Assembly: GCA_032622095.1 (NCBI GenBank)
Contig: CP136063.1
Span: forward strand, 85,783,980 to 85,847,979
DNA: 64,000 nucleotides
DNA from: Siphonodentalium dalli
Taxonomy: Eukaryota; Mollusca; Scaphopoda; Gadilida; Siphonodentaliidae
Direction: 5' to 3'
The notes beneath the pieces are model-generated. The model was not told the DNA's origin. It worked only from the letters and a program-made list of their open reading frames with translations, and ran no database searches. Position numbers and translations under genes: made by a program. How positions within the stretch are numbered: the first letter of the stretch is position 1; every line of letters begins with the position of its first letter. Shown one piece after another: positions 22,952 through 35,700 of the stretch.

Positions 22952-23710
22952 TCATAAGATAACACAAGCTTTGCTCTTGTTCATTGCACTCACAGCCATA
23001 CCCACATGTTTTACTTTCCTCCAGTTTTTCTGTGCTTCTATTTCAACATGTCCTTCCATGTTCTTGTTCACCTTATTAAGCACTGATGTTTTACTATTCT
23101 CAGCTTTGTTCGAATTACTGGAAAGTATAGTCCTTTGAGATTCTTTAACATTATTTTTGTCTGCAGATTGATTCTCGTTTTGCAAGTTAGATGCAGGTTT
23201 GACTGAATTATGTTTATCTTCTGTGCCTTTTTGCGAAACGACATCAGGTTTCTTACTAGACAAGTCATTCTCTGAATCTGGCAATATTTCTCGTATCTTA
23301 CTGACCAGTTCATCAAATTTCGGACCTTCCCATTTTGTTTGAACTTCTGGATCTCGATAGAAATTAATGAACAACATTTCTGTGAACACCATGCTCATTG
23401 GTCCTTTGGGCGGCCAATCAATCTTCTCCATCATCATCGGAATTATTGGTTTCTTTAACGCGTCCGCCAGACTCACCTCTCTTCTACAGTTCGCGGATAT
23501 TCCGTACTTCTCAGTTATGCTCGATAACACAACTTTACATCCTCTAACTCCTTTGTCAATTTTATCGAATAGTGAATCCCCGCCTCCCATCTGATGGATG
23601 TCCATCCAGCAGCTGAATCCCATTCCCATGAGCCTCTTGTAGAGTTCCATGATCTGTGGCTGTTTACCCCACTGGTACGAGATGAATACATCGGGTGACT
23701 GGTTCTCAGC
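22952..23710 (-). CDS. Main gene exon 19: second TIR domain, polar tail and CaaX end
   Basis: Residues 1047-1298, acceptor TTCACAG/GCT, stop TGA at 22954-22952. TIR 2 has box 1 FISYQWG (1055-1061), FSCWMDIHQMGGGD, NCRREV with Glu 1124 at the NADase catalytic position, and KKPIIPMM. It is encoded without an intron, unlike TIR 1. After about residue 1190 comes a Ser/Asn/Lys-rich tail and a last block of basic residues, then CVIL. CVIL fits a CaaX prenylation signal; Leu in the last place favours geranylgeranyl transfer. That would place the protein on membranes. Confidence 0.85.
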   Translation of the reverse strand, partial: AENQSPDVFISYQWGKQPQIMELYKRLMGMGFSCWMDIHQMGGGDSLFDKIDKGVRGCKVVLSSITEKYGISANCRREVSLADALKKPIIPMMMEKIDWPPKGPMSMVFTEMLFINFYRDPEVQTKWEGPKFDELVSKIREILPDSENDLSSKKPDVVSQKGTEDKHNSVKPASNLQNENQSADKNNVKESQRTILSSNSNKAENSKTSVLNKVNKNMEGHVEIEAQKNWRKVKHVGMAVSAMNKSKACVIL

Positions 23711-26700
23711 CTGTGAAGAAATATTAAGGTCACACAGCAGATAATAACTCCACTCTTCACTTGCAGAAGAATTCCTCATAAATATTGCATTCACTTCAAC
23801 TTAATTCATATGAAAATGAAATGGCACTTGTCCCATTAACCCTTTACCCAACAGAAGGGCCCTGTGCCAATGCATTCTCTTATATATGCGAGTCGACCAT
23901 AGGTCGCCTCGCATATATAAGAGAATGCATTGGCTTAACACATTAAAAATTATAAAATTGTTAAAGAATGTAAGAAAAAATGGTAGAAAGTGTTAAAAAA
24001 AGATTTTTTTTAGGCCAATGCATTCTCTTATATATGCGAGGCGACCTATGGTCGACTCGCATATATAAGAGAATGCATTGGCACAGGGCTAACTGTAACT
24101 ATCACAATGTGGTCAAGGAGCCGGTTCCAATGATATCCATATTTGTATGGTTCTATTGAGACAGACCGAAGATATTTTAGGCTGTTGAAGCTTTATTTGG
24201 CCGGTTTTGGCCGGTTTGTTGGGTAAAGGGTTAAAAGGTGACATTTTTGTGACATTGCCTTGCTTGTAGGTTATAATTTTTAAATAAAAGTGACCAAATT
24301 ATGAATTTCCTCAAGAATATACTAATAGTATAGTATGATGATAGTATGAATGCGATATTACCCACAAAACACACTTTGTGTGACTGAGCATTTGTTTATA
24401 TACAGCTCGTAAAGAGTGTGCGATAAGCAAAAGACTCAACACTGTGGCTTTCTTTTTTTGGGAGAATGATTCACAGTGACCCATTCAACACCAAAATCTT
24501 TGAGTGTCGATGATTAGCGAGCACTATATTGGTATGTTGTAATAAAATATGGTGTCAATTTTAACCAAAGTACACTTAGTGGGGTCTCCCCGGTGTTGTG
24601 TGTTTTGCGTATCGCACACTCTTTATACACAATGTACTGTATCATAATATGGCTTTTGTTTACTAACAATTCTTTTGACAATAAAATGCTATTTATGCAA
24701 TATTTATGATTGGTATAAGAACAAAATCTGTCTATATTTTAATATTCTTTCGGTTTATGGTGGTTTTAACAGATGTGACTTTTTTAACAGCAATACCCAT
24801 CGCTAAGGCTATACATATCTTTAATAGAGACAACAAAGGTGACAGTTTCTGAATAGAAAGAAATGACTACATTTATTATCTGAAAACCAAAATAAGCACA
24901 AAAAAAGCAAGCATGGCTCTGAGAAATCCACACATTAACCCTTTGAACATGTAATGTCAAAATATTTGCATACTTGTTATATGACGCTGCCCCATAACAT
25001 AAAAATATTTGCATAGAAAAACGTGCATTGCAAGACCTCATGTTCCTCATCAGTATGTGGTTGAATAATTCATCATTATATAAATTTTTATTTATTTTTT
25101 TAAATCAAACTGTTTAAATGATCAAAATATGTGTGAAGCACACAAAGGGGCCGCATGCCACTTTTTGCAGGGGTTGCAGGCCCCTCCGATGCTGAATAAA
25201 GGCTCCTAAAGGGAACCTGTTTCAGCTAGTATAGAAATAAAAATTATAATATCTTGTCATGTGGTAACCATGTGACTCAACATTGTTTTCAAACCATCAA
25301 TTGTATATGATATGGTTAAGTCATATTTGTTTCTTCATGAACTAAAATATTGAGCACTTGTGAATTGTTATAAACAATTGGTTTTTTTTACCTTGTCGCC
25401 ACCTTTGCTCTGTTGCACATTAGTAGTTGGTTTTGATGGATCTTTTTTCACTATTTTGATTTCTTCTATAACTGGCTTCCACCAGTTCTTATAAACTGTG
25501 GAAGATCATAAAAATGCTGAAGTCAGATATTATGACAGAGTTTTGCACATCAGTGACATTGAATTGGTCATGTTATTTTTGTGTCATTGAGTATGATACC
25601 CAGATCTCCAAAACATTTACTAGGATACCCAAAATTTCCAATTGGGAAGTTACAAACTCATTATTTTGGGTTAATTGGAGATCATTCAAAGGAAGAAAAG
25701 GCCCAAAAAAGATAATTTTCATAAATGCCCTTCCAGATGGTGTTTGCCACGCAGATTCACTCAGAAAAAATATATTCGACGTTTTCTGCGCCTATGGCGG
25801 TTGTTATAATACCATATAATAACGTTTAGAATCAGGGGCTTATGTTATTTGCATGTTTTTGTTTAAAATGACTGCATGGTGCAGTCCAAAACAGACCTTG
25901 ACAGAAATATGTCATGCTTACAGTGGCTTCATTCTTTATCATCATTATAAAAGTCAGAATTAGCCACACAACTGCAGATGATCGCGCAATGCGAACATTA
26001 GGTTTACAACAGATTAGAACTGTGGCAGAGTCTTCTGCAATTTGATCGCACCACAAACACCCATTGCATCGTGTGTGTTCTAATTAGGGCCTTTATAAAT
26101 ATTTACAACTCTCTAAATATTTATAGAAAGAGAAAATCTGTTTGAATAGAAACCATGACAACAACAAAAATTGTCTAATAACTTACAAACATCAACGCTC
26201 TTCTCATTGGGCATGACCTTGTAACAGTTTAGCTGCATGAGTAGTTCTCGATACTTGGGAGCCGGCCAGTATCTGTCATCATTAGTCTCTTCTCCCGCTC
26301 GTTGGAAGAATCGTATGAATAAATATTCACTGAATATCGGCCCCATCGATCCTTCTGGAGGCCAGTTTGTTTTCTCCATCAGCAGTGGTATGATGTTCTT
26401 CCCAAGATTTACTGTTAGGTTCACCTGCAAAGAAAAACAAAATGAAAATATGTAAAATATATAGAGAATACCTATGTACAGTTTAAAAAAAAAAAAAAAA
26501 AAAATATTTTTTTTGTTTTAATATTTTTATTCAGATCTCGATGTATGCAGAATTCGATGCCTCAATGAAACAAAAATACAATTAATTACACAATAAGCGT
26601 ACAGTATCTGTGATATATATGACTTGTGTCTGACTATCCCAAATGGTAATAAATTATGTGAAATATAAAGGGCATTTTCAATAGGGCATTTTCATTGTAT

Positions 26701-29700
26701 GCGTGTTATCAGGGATGTATGTGCTTAGATCAAAATTAATGGTATTATAAATAAATATTGTCTACCATGAGTAGCTGTTGCTTAGCTTATCCCATCTTTC
26801 CTTAAAACATATCTCTTTATTGGACCCAAGAGTTGAGGAAAATTCAGTTTCTATGATATTGTATTGTTTGATGCACTCCAGAAGTGCTTGGACTGTAGGC
26901 TTCATTGATCTTATTTTGCAACAGTATATGAATCTCTTGTGTCATAAAAACATATATCAAATATATCAAAGTCTGATTTGTCTGTTCATAAACCAAGGAT
27001 TATATATTCTGGGGTGATCTGTGTGGATATATTTCACTTATTCAAAATAATGTCACGGAATTCAAGGATAGATTTAGAGATTGCACATTCAAAGAAAAGA
27101 TGCAAGGTTGTCTCCATTATGTTGCCACAGAAGGTACATAGTTCTGTTTCAGAAAGTTTGCATTTAAATAATTTTACATTGGTGTAGAGGATATTATGAA
27201 TGAATTTTTTGTATTGAAATGATTGGAGACCTGTATAATTAGTTACTTTATATGGATTGGAGTAAATATCTTTCCAATCATTGTAACTAAGATTTTTTTC
27301 AAGGTTATCCCACTTTTACTCTGGCGACCTTGAGTATTCTGAAATTGCGATGTACCTCTCTGTTACAGTTCGGCGACTTTGAATATTTCTCCGACACGCA
27401 ACAGATGACTGCCTTACATCCTCGTATTCCTCTATCTATCTTATCAAAAAGTTTGTCTCCACCTCCCATCTGCCCAATATCCATCCAACAAGTGTAGCCA
27501 GCCATCTCGAGATGTTTCTTCAGTAATTTGACCTCCTCCTGATGACCCCACTGGTAACTAAGAAACAACTGGGGAGGGGTGGGGTAGTCAAAGTCTTCAT
27601 CCTCTACAATGTTTTCTAAAAATAAAAAAGAATTAAATAATGTGATATTTTCTAAGATTTCAATAAGTCTTTCCAAGGTATCTTCATCCCCCAACACTGG
27701 GAAAGAGTGAGTGTGAGTCAGATTATTCGGTCTCAAGGCCCGGTATGACACAAGAGAGGATCATACTAGTTTCCACTGTGGTCCGGTGAGTTTGATTGTA
27801 GTCCTGTGAGTCTGATGCCTTGAATTCTTCCAGGAAATGTTGTCATTTACCTACTGTTTGGGAGAGATTCTTAATTAAGCGTGTTCGATGTATACTATAT
27901 TAACTGATATCAACAACTGACTAACAATACAACTTGGCCGCGAGGTGAGTACAGTTCATGCGTATGCTTATGCACAGTCTAGTGATGTATTGGCTATAGG
28001 AGGCCACACCAAGGCTGTTCCCTGACACCTACTTACAAAACCACTTGGCCACAAGGTGAGTACAGTTCATGCGTATGCTTATGCAGTGGAGTGACGTGAG
28101 TGGAGTGACATATTGGCTATAGGCCACACCAAGGCTGTCCCCCGACATCCTCCCTGAGGCAAAAAGTTGCACCACTGTATAGCTGCACACAAATAACTAA
28201 AACCACTTTGATTCACGAACAGTTCATAATGTCAGCAATATTCAGCCGCAAATTCATATTGGCGCTCGTTGTAAGAGCATTCGTCATAGCATCGATGGTC
28301 GATTTATGATGATCATGATAGTGAGAATGCAGATGTCGATACAAATGCCGACAGATACCATTTTAGATTTGAACCCCCGACTGTGTCGAAAGTGCAGCTT
28401 AGATTAACCCTTCCTAAGTTCCATGACTGGATCTTCCTGAAATTTTGTGAAAACCCTGTGCCAAGGCATTCTCTTATATGGGAGTCACCCTATATATATA
28501 TAAGAGAATGCATTGACTAACAATATTTACCTTCATCTTTTAAGCCAATACATTCTCTTATATATGCATATATAAGAGAATGCACTGGCACAGGGTATTT
28601 AATGTTGCACCAGCGCAGCTCATGTCATGAAAGGGTCAATATAGAAAACATAAAATTGACTCTTAGAAATGTCTGAATTAAAGATACTCTGTCCAATTTA
28701 ACCCCTAAATTACTATTTATTCAGCTTCGGGGATGACAAATATTTGATTTGGGTCTTTACGCTCTTATTACCCCAGTTGTTGAGCAATGTCTAGTCTTAT
28801 GCCTGCTGCCATTTTACAGACTCTTCATTAGAGTGGCTTACACTCACCCAACAAGCCAGGTTCATATTTAGCGTCTAGCTAGCGAGTCTCACATAGAGAA
28901 TACGTTGGCCTAACAATATTTACCTTGACCTTGTAAGCCAGTGAATTCTCTTATATATGCGAGGCTGCCAATGGGAGACTGGCATATTAAGGGAATGCAT
29001 TAGCACAAGATCTTCATGAAAGGGTTAAATAACTGAGTTATCTGCTCTTCCAGGAATGAGACAATTTTTATCTGACAAAAGCCATAAAACAGACTTTCTG
29101 ATCAAACTAGCACTTTTTTGCCGAACCTACCTGCAGTTTTCATTGCATTTTCCACTATAGCTGCAGCGTCCTGTCTGTCCATTTCCTGTAGAGCCGTTAG
29201 TACTGCATGTGTGGCATCTTTAGTTTTATGTGTGCCATAAATATCACTCAGTACGGCCATACATGGATCTGACTGTGTGGCCCAGGCCCGGATGTCGTCG
29301 TTATTGTAACCCAGTCTCTTCGCCAGCAGTCTCCAGTCATGTTCACTCTCCGGATTCATCAGCTTTGTCACGTCTCCGGACCATTTTGGTGCATTCGTCA
29401 TTGTCTATTAGAAGAGGAAAAGATTTATGAAAAGAATGGAAGAGGAGATGATGATTATGATGATGATGATGATGATATATTAACAAAATAATTTTAAGTG
29501 TCCCTTTAAAATATTGAAATGATATTAAATAAATGCAAGGAAAACTCAATATCAAACAAAATGACATCTTTCTATCACACTTCTTGTTTAATACTTGCTA
29601 TCTTACACTAGAATTGTACTAAAAGTGACGCTAATGTATACAGGTTTATCGAGTCATAATCATGTCTGATCAGTCGATCTTCCAGATTCAATGATTATTG

Positions 29701-32700
29701 GCAAATTGAAGCCAACAGCTCAAACATCCTAATTTGTATTTGACATCTGTTGGCGTGAGACACAAGTATTGAACATAATAACAGCCATCGTGTTGTATAC
29801 CTCAAGTGGAATACAAGCTGGAACTACCAAAGAGCGATGACATACATTACGTAAATGATCTGCTTATCAGTTTATCATCAGACTTAAGTCACAATAAATG
29901 TTGTAATATAGTATCAATGGTAGTAACAGTTGGATTAAATCCATAGGTCATTTGTTGTACTTATAATTTATAAGGTAGTGTTTAAATGGCTTGGCACCAT
30001 CTTACCTATCCGACACCATTGTACGTTATCAACCACCCAGACCACTTAGGTCTGCAAATGTCGAACTTGTTAATACATACTCCTGGCAATCTAGTAACAT
30101 GCGGCGATTTTCTGTGGCCGCTCCCAGTCTCTGGAATTTATTGCCAGACCACCTTAAAGCTCTGCAACCTATTGATCAATTTAAAGCGGCTTTAAAGTGT
30201 CATTTGTTCAAAAGGGCATTCGGTCAGACAAAATGTCAATAATTTAACCGCAGATGCCAATTCGTTACAATGTATTGTTTGCATGGTAACATATTACTTG
30301 TATGATACATATCATTTTTGTCTAAAGCCCGAGAGCACATATCGTGGATCTGTGGGTATAAACTGTATTATTATTATTATTATTATTATCGAAACATTTC
30401 CCAGCAATGAATAGGATTCTTTCTGCATTTTCTATTAGCTGCTTATAGTTCCTTCCAATGTATACTTTTATAACTGAGTGGGATAATTCATTTAGTAAAG
30501 AGAGGGTTAATGTGGTTATATTCAGGAACCCTGAATATATCTTTACATGTGGACAACCATAATACCCTTTTTCGTGTACATCCCAAAACCATAGACAATA
30601 TGAGGGAGGCAGAGGGAGGGAGCCTTTTTATTTCAATTTTTTCCAAGAATTCTGGAAACTGACGCATATTGTGATAATTTTAAGGAATATATTCCTACTA
30701 TTTCCATAGAAATCTAACCTCCAATGCATTTTAGCCATTACATCATTAACAGAAACATATCTAAATGTCTAATTGTGTATAAATTAGTAATTGAGTTTTC
30801 ATTAATTTTGGATAATTTTTTTTTTATGAGGCCTGCTTTCAAGTATGAGTTTAGTGTGCCTGTCATTTGCAGAATGAGGTCCCCAGAGGGTGAATTTAGT
30901 GACGCTATCCCACATAGCAGGCTAGCATCACTAAATTCACCCTCTGGGGACCTCATTCTTCTTAGGCCTCATCTTCTCTGGAAAGTTTCTTTATAATTCA
31001 AATATCTATAGAAACTTATTCAGATTCTATTTATTTTTTAGTTTAGTTTCTCTATATCCACAAATTGGCAGAGGACACATTGTATAATCATGGTTCACAA
31101 TGGGTATACATCACTATATTCACCATCTGGGAACTTCAAGCTGAGTCTATGTCTACCATAGAAGATGAGGCCATGCAGAATGAGGTCCCCAGAGGGTGAA
31201 TTTAGTGATGCTCGCCCGCTATGCAGGATACTGTCACTAAATTCACCCCCTGGGGACCTCATTCTGCAAATGACAGACACACTAAACTCAGGCTTGCTCT
31301 CTTTGGGTAATGAGGGCTGCCTGAGAGTGAAGAATTTTTATTTATTTGGCCTAAACTTACCTTATTTTTTAACTCTTCGATTTCATTGCCCATGTTATCG
31401 ACGCTCTCATCTATTTTATCCACCCTCTGAGTAACATTTTCTGTGTCCTGCTTCACTGATTTAAGCTCGGATTTTTGCTCAGTTACATCTGCAGACATCG
31501 CATCTACAACATTCTCAGTATTCTCGACCCTCACATCTAAATTATCTATGTCGTTCTTTTGTTGATGAACTTCAGTAGATAAACCAGCTAAGCTGTTATG
31601 ATGAATAATAGGATATTATTACTTAATACAGTAATGCCCTAAATAATCGACTCCTTAACCACAGTAGAATTATGGGTGAGAGCTTTCCGATGAATGGCAA
31701 CAAGCCATATTTCCGGTTGTGATTTGTGTCAACATGTTTGGAATTTTTTTGTGAGAAAACTTATATTGACATAAATATAATTTCCTTCAAAATTTCATTA
31801 TTGCACGTACATGTATATACTACTAGCTGAAACAGCACACTTCGGGAGCCTTTGTTTGGTAGCATAGGGGCCTGTATGCTTTGCACACACTACAAAATAT
31901 AGAATTTTAGAATTTTACATTGAACTCCTTGCACAAATAAAAAAAAAATTTAAAATCAAAATGACTGTTTTTTTTAAATCAAATAACGCCGTTATAACAT
32001 TTTGTTGTCATTGGTCTATGGGTCTGGGAGAAAACTCGCAAACAGACAGACAGATCCTTCTCTTTTATATACATAGATATACAGTCCATCCCACTTATTT
32101 GTAAAGGATAAAAGAATAATCCCTTTACTAGCATATTATTCTGCTGCACCAAACCAACATGAAAACAACCAAAAGTGCTTCAACTGTCTGTTGGATGTTG
32201 CGCTGTCTTACAAGGTTAAGGTAAATATTCTTAGGCCAATGTATTCTCTTACTAGTATATAAGCAAGGCTCCCTATGTGAGACTCGCATATATAAGAGAA
32301 TGCATTGGCACAGCTTTTTCACAAAATATCAGGAAGTCCAGTCATGGACCCATGGTTGGGTTAACCCATTCTATACTAAATACTCATTGACGAGTAGTGA
32401 TCCCTAATGAAATGTTGAGATAGTAAATTCAACAAATGACCTATGGTAGTTTTATTGAACTTATTATTTGAACATTTCCCACCAATGAATAGGATTCCTT
32501 CTGCACTTTTTATTCTCTGCCGTCTGCTCATATTTCCTGAACATCCCTTCAGATGAATAATAGACCCTTCCAATGTGTACTTTTATAACTGAGTGGGAGA
32601 ATCTATTTAGTAAAGAAAGGGTTAAAATTACCTTCTTCCTTCCATGGCATTGAATAGTGCAGTACAGTGATCCTGAAGTGCTGTATCCTTCCTGGTTTTC

Positions 32701-35700
32701 ATCCAATGTTCGATGAGAGGCCTCTTCGCATTAATTAGATCTGGATACTTCGGCGCTAACGTCCTCAGGCCTCCCATGGTATACTGAGTCTGTTTATTAT
32801 CTTCTACCATACTTACAAAGAACTCGATAATCTTTTCACCATGGCCCTACAAAAACAGAGCTATGAAAGTTTATAATTTATACCAAAATTCACAAAAGTT
32901 TTTGAGTACATGAGTTTATGACAACGGTATTGCATGAGTGTGGCTATTACTTGGTCTTATCTATCAATTTATCGGACTATAGTCAGCATATCTAAAATGA
33001 AAAAATTCTAAGTTTCGAAGATATTACAAGAAAAGCAATCATAAATGGACAATAGAAATTAATTAATGCTCTATTTATGTACCATCCACTTGTATCTGTT
33101 TACCACAATGGATCTAAGGAAGAAATTGACTCAAACAAAAGAATTCCTGGTCCGACAATTTTTATTCTCGCCCAAGCCTTGTAATAGTGTGTCTGTCATT
33201 TGCAGAATGAGGTTCCCAGAGGGTGAATTTAGTGATGCTACCCTGCATAGCGGGCTAGCATCACCAAATTCACCCTCTGGGAACCTCATTAGTGGGGTAG
33301 CATCACTAAATTCACCCTCTGGGAACCTCATTCTGCTGAGGTGTAAGCAGAATGAGGTCCCCAGAGGGTGAATTTGGTGATGCTAGCCCGCTATGCGGGG
33401 TAGCATCACTAAAATCACCCTCTGGGGACCTCATTCTGCAAATGACAGACACACTATTTCAAGGCTTGTTCTCGCCTCTGGTTGATATGTGACATTTTAG
33501 AGATACTGTAATCACAAAAGGGAAACAATTTATAGTTTATCTCAGAGAAACTTTTTTGAGAGTTCTGCTTAATATATTTTCGATCGAGTGTGTTAAGTCC
33601 AAAGTGTTGGTGTAAAACGCTACGTGGTGTGCAACACCAATTTCGAGAAAACACCAAATTACAAGGCTCAAAAAGCCAGCTCTTCTAAACAGGTCCAAAA
33701 ACCTCAACCAGCAAGTATTCCAGTATGAAAAAACCAGGCTATTTTCACTCAACCTCCTGGGAAAAATATGAATACCTATAACGATTAGCATGATACGACA
33801 CAGGTAATAACATCAAACATTACACGCAACCATAAAGTTTGAAATAAAAGTTAATAAATGTAAACTTGTATGTCCGGTCCCCAACAGTGGTGAGGGCAAG
33901 CCCGAAATCTCGGGTGGAAGGGAGGGCATTATTTAAATTTATTGATTATTTTTCGGAATACTACGAAAAACTCTTGTAAACTACTTTCATTTTACTATGA
34001 AGAAGAAAAAAGCTAATGAATATTAATTAGCTCGCTCCTTGTGCTTCTTCATGCCGGCTGTCACATTGTTTGATTGGTTTGTTGGGTTGGTTCACCTGAA
34101 CTTAGATGGAACCTAGTTTCTGATTGGTCCGCTGGCACTGGTGACATATGTCGTGTGCAAGATAATAATATAGACGTGTGCAAAACAATACTATAGCCAT
34201 GTGTATGAGGCACCTGGCTATCGTGAAAAAGGTAAGATGCTCTATCTCTTCCCGGAAACACTTTCAACAGCAACAAAATTTCTATGTAACTTATTTTGAG
34301 GCACGTTTACAGTAATGTCCTAAATAATCGACCTCTAAACCACAGAAGAATTATGGGAGATTTTTCAGGATTTAGTTGGAAATATGGCTTGTTGCCATTC
34401 ATTGGAAAGCTCTCGGGGAGAGCTTTCCAATGAATGGCAACAAGCCATATTTCCGTCTAAATCCTGAAAAATCTCCCATAATTCTGCTGTGGCTAAATGG
34501 TCATATAATTTGGGCATTACTCTACATTGTCGCTTCTACAAAAACATAAGAGAAACATCTGGTGCTACAAATATTTCATGGTAAAGTATATCTGTACTAA
34601 TAAAATTCAATTTTGTTCATTTGATTGTTTTTTGGCGACCAAACGGCTGGACCATCAGAGTTTAAAAATTTGTATATCGGACCAATTTGACTCGGGGTGC
34701 ATTATTAGAATGGTTCCGTTAACCTCAGATGTCTTAAAAGGGCACTAATAATTATTTTTATATATATGTTGGCTAAAGGCGACAAAGCGGTTATATCATC
34801 TCAGCTGAAAATGTGTACATATGAGTAATTTGACCCAGGGAATCTTATTAGATATGTCCCGTTGACACTAATAATTAATTTAACTAAATACAAAATAATA
34901 CCGAAAATGGTTGTAATCTGGTTGGTGAAAATTGAAACATGGGAATAGATGCCGCTGACCTCAGACGACTTAAAGTGACCAGGTGACAGGAAACGAAGGT
35001 ATTAATTTTGTTGGCCTCGTAAGAAAATTGACCAACAAAATGTTGACATAGGGGTTGCTATTGAGCTCCAATTAACCCTTTACCCAACAGTAATATGTCT
35101 AACGTCATTACCCACACCAATACTGATAGGAGAGAACGTCGTCACCCCAGCCAACATAACTTTCTGGTAACGTCAAAGTTATAGGAAAAAATGTATTTAA
35201 TTATTAAATCTTATGGTGGCTCTTGTTTATCTGCAAGGATGGTTTTTTTTATTTTAATTAATTGGTAACAATTGATTTTCATATTTATGAAAGTCAAGTC
35301 CCCCCCCCCCCCCCCCCCCCCCCCCAATGTGCAATTTGTTTTTATTTAATTCATTCTACATCCTTAGTATGGGAAGAGCAGGTAAGATGATTTGTTTGAT
35401 CATATATTCCATCTGGCGATGGAGAACAAGGAGACACTATGGAGTTGGTAGTTATCTTTCCGGATTTTTCTTGACCCTGATTCGTTGCATAGAATTAAAA
35501 TCAATTTCACATTGAAATGTATCAGATTCTGAATTTTATTGCTGTCATTTCAGATGGTAATTTCCGAAAATTTATCGTATTATTGTGTTCAATTTATCAA
35601 CAGAAATATTGCAAAACAAAAAACGCCGGAGATCTGGTTGTGTACGGTACTGCGTGAGACAACACAGTCGCCATAATTTCTTTACTGTTAGCAATCACTT

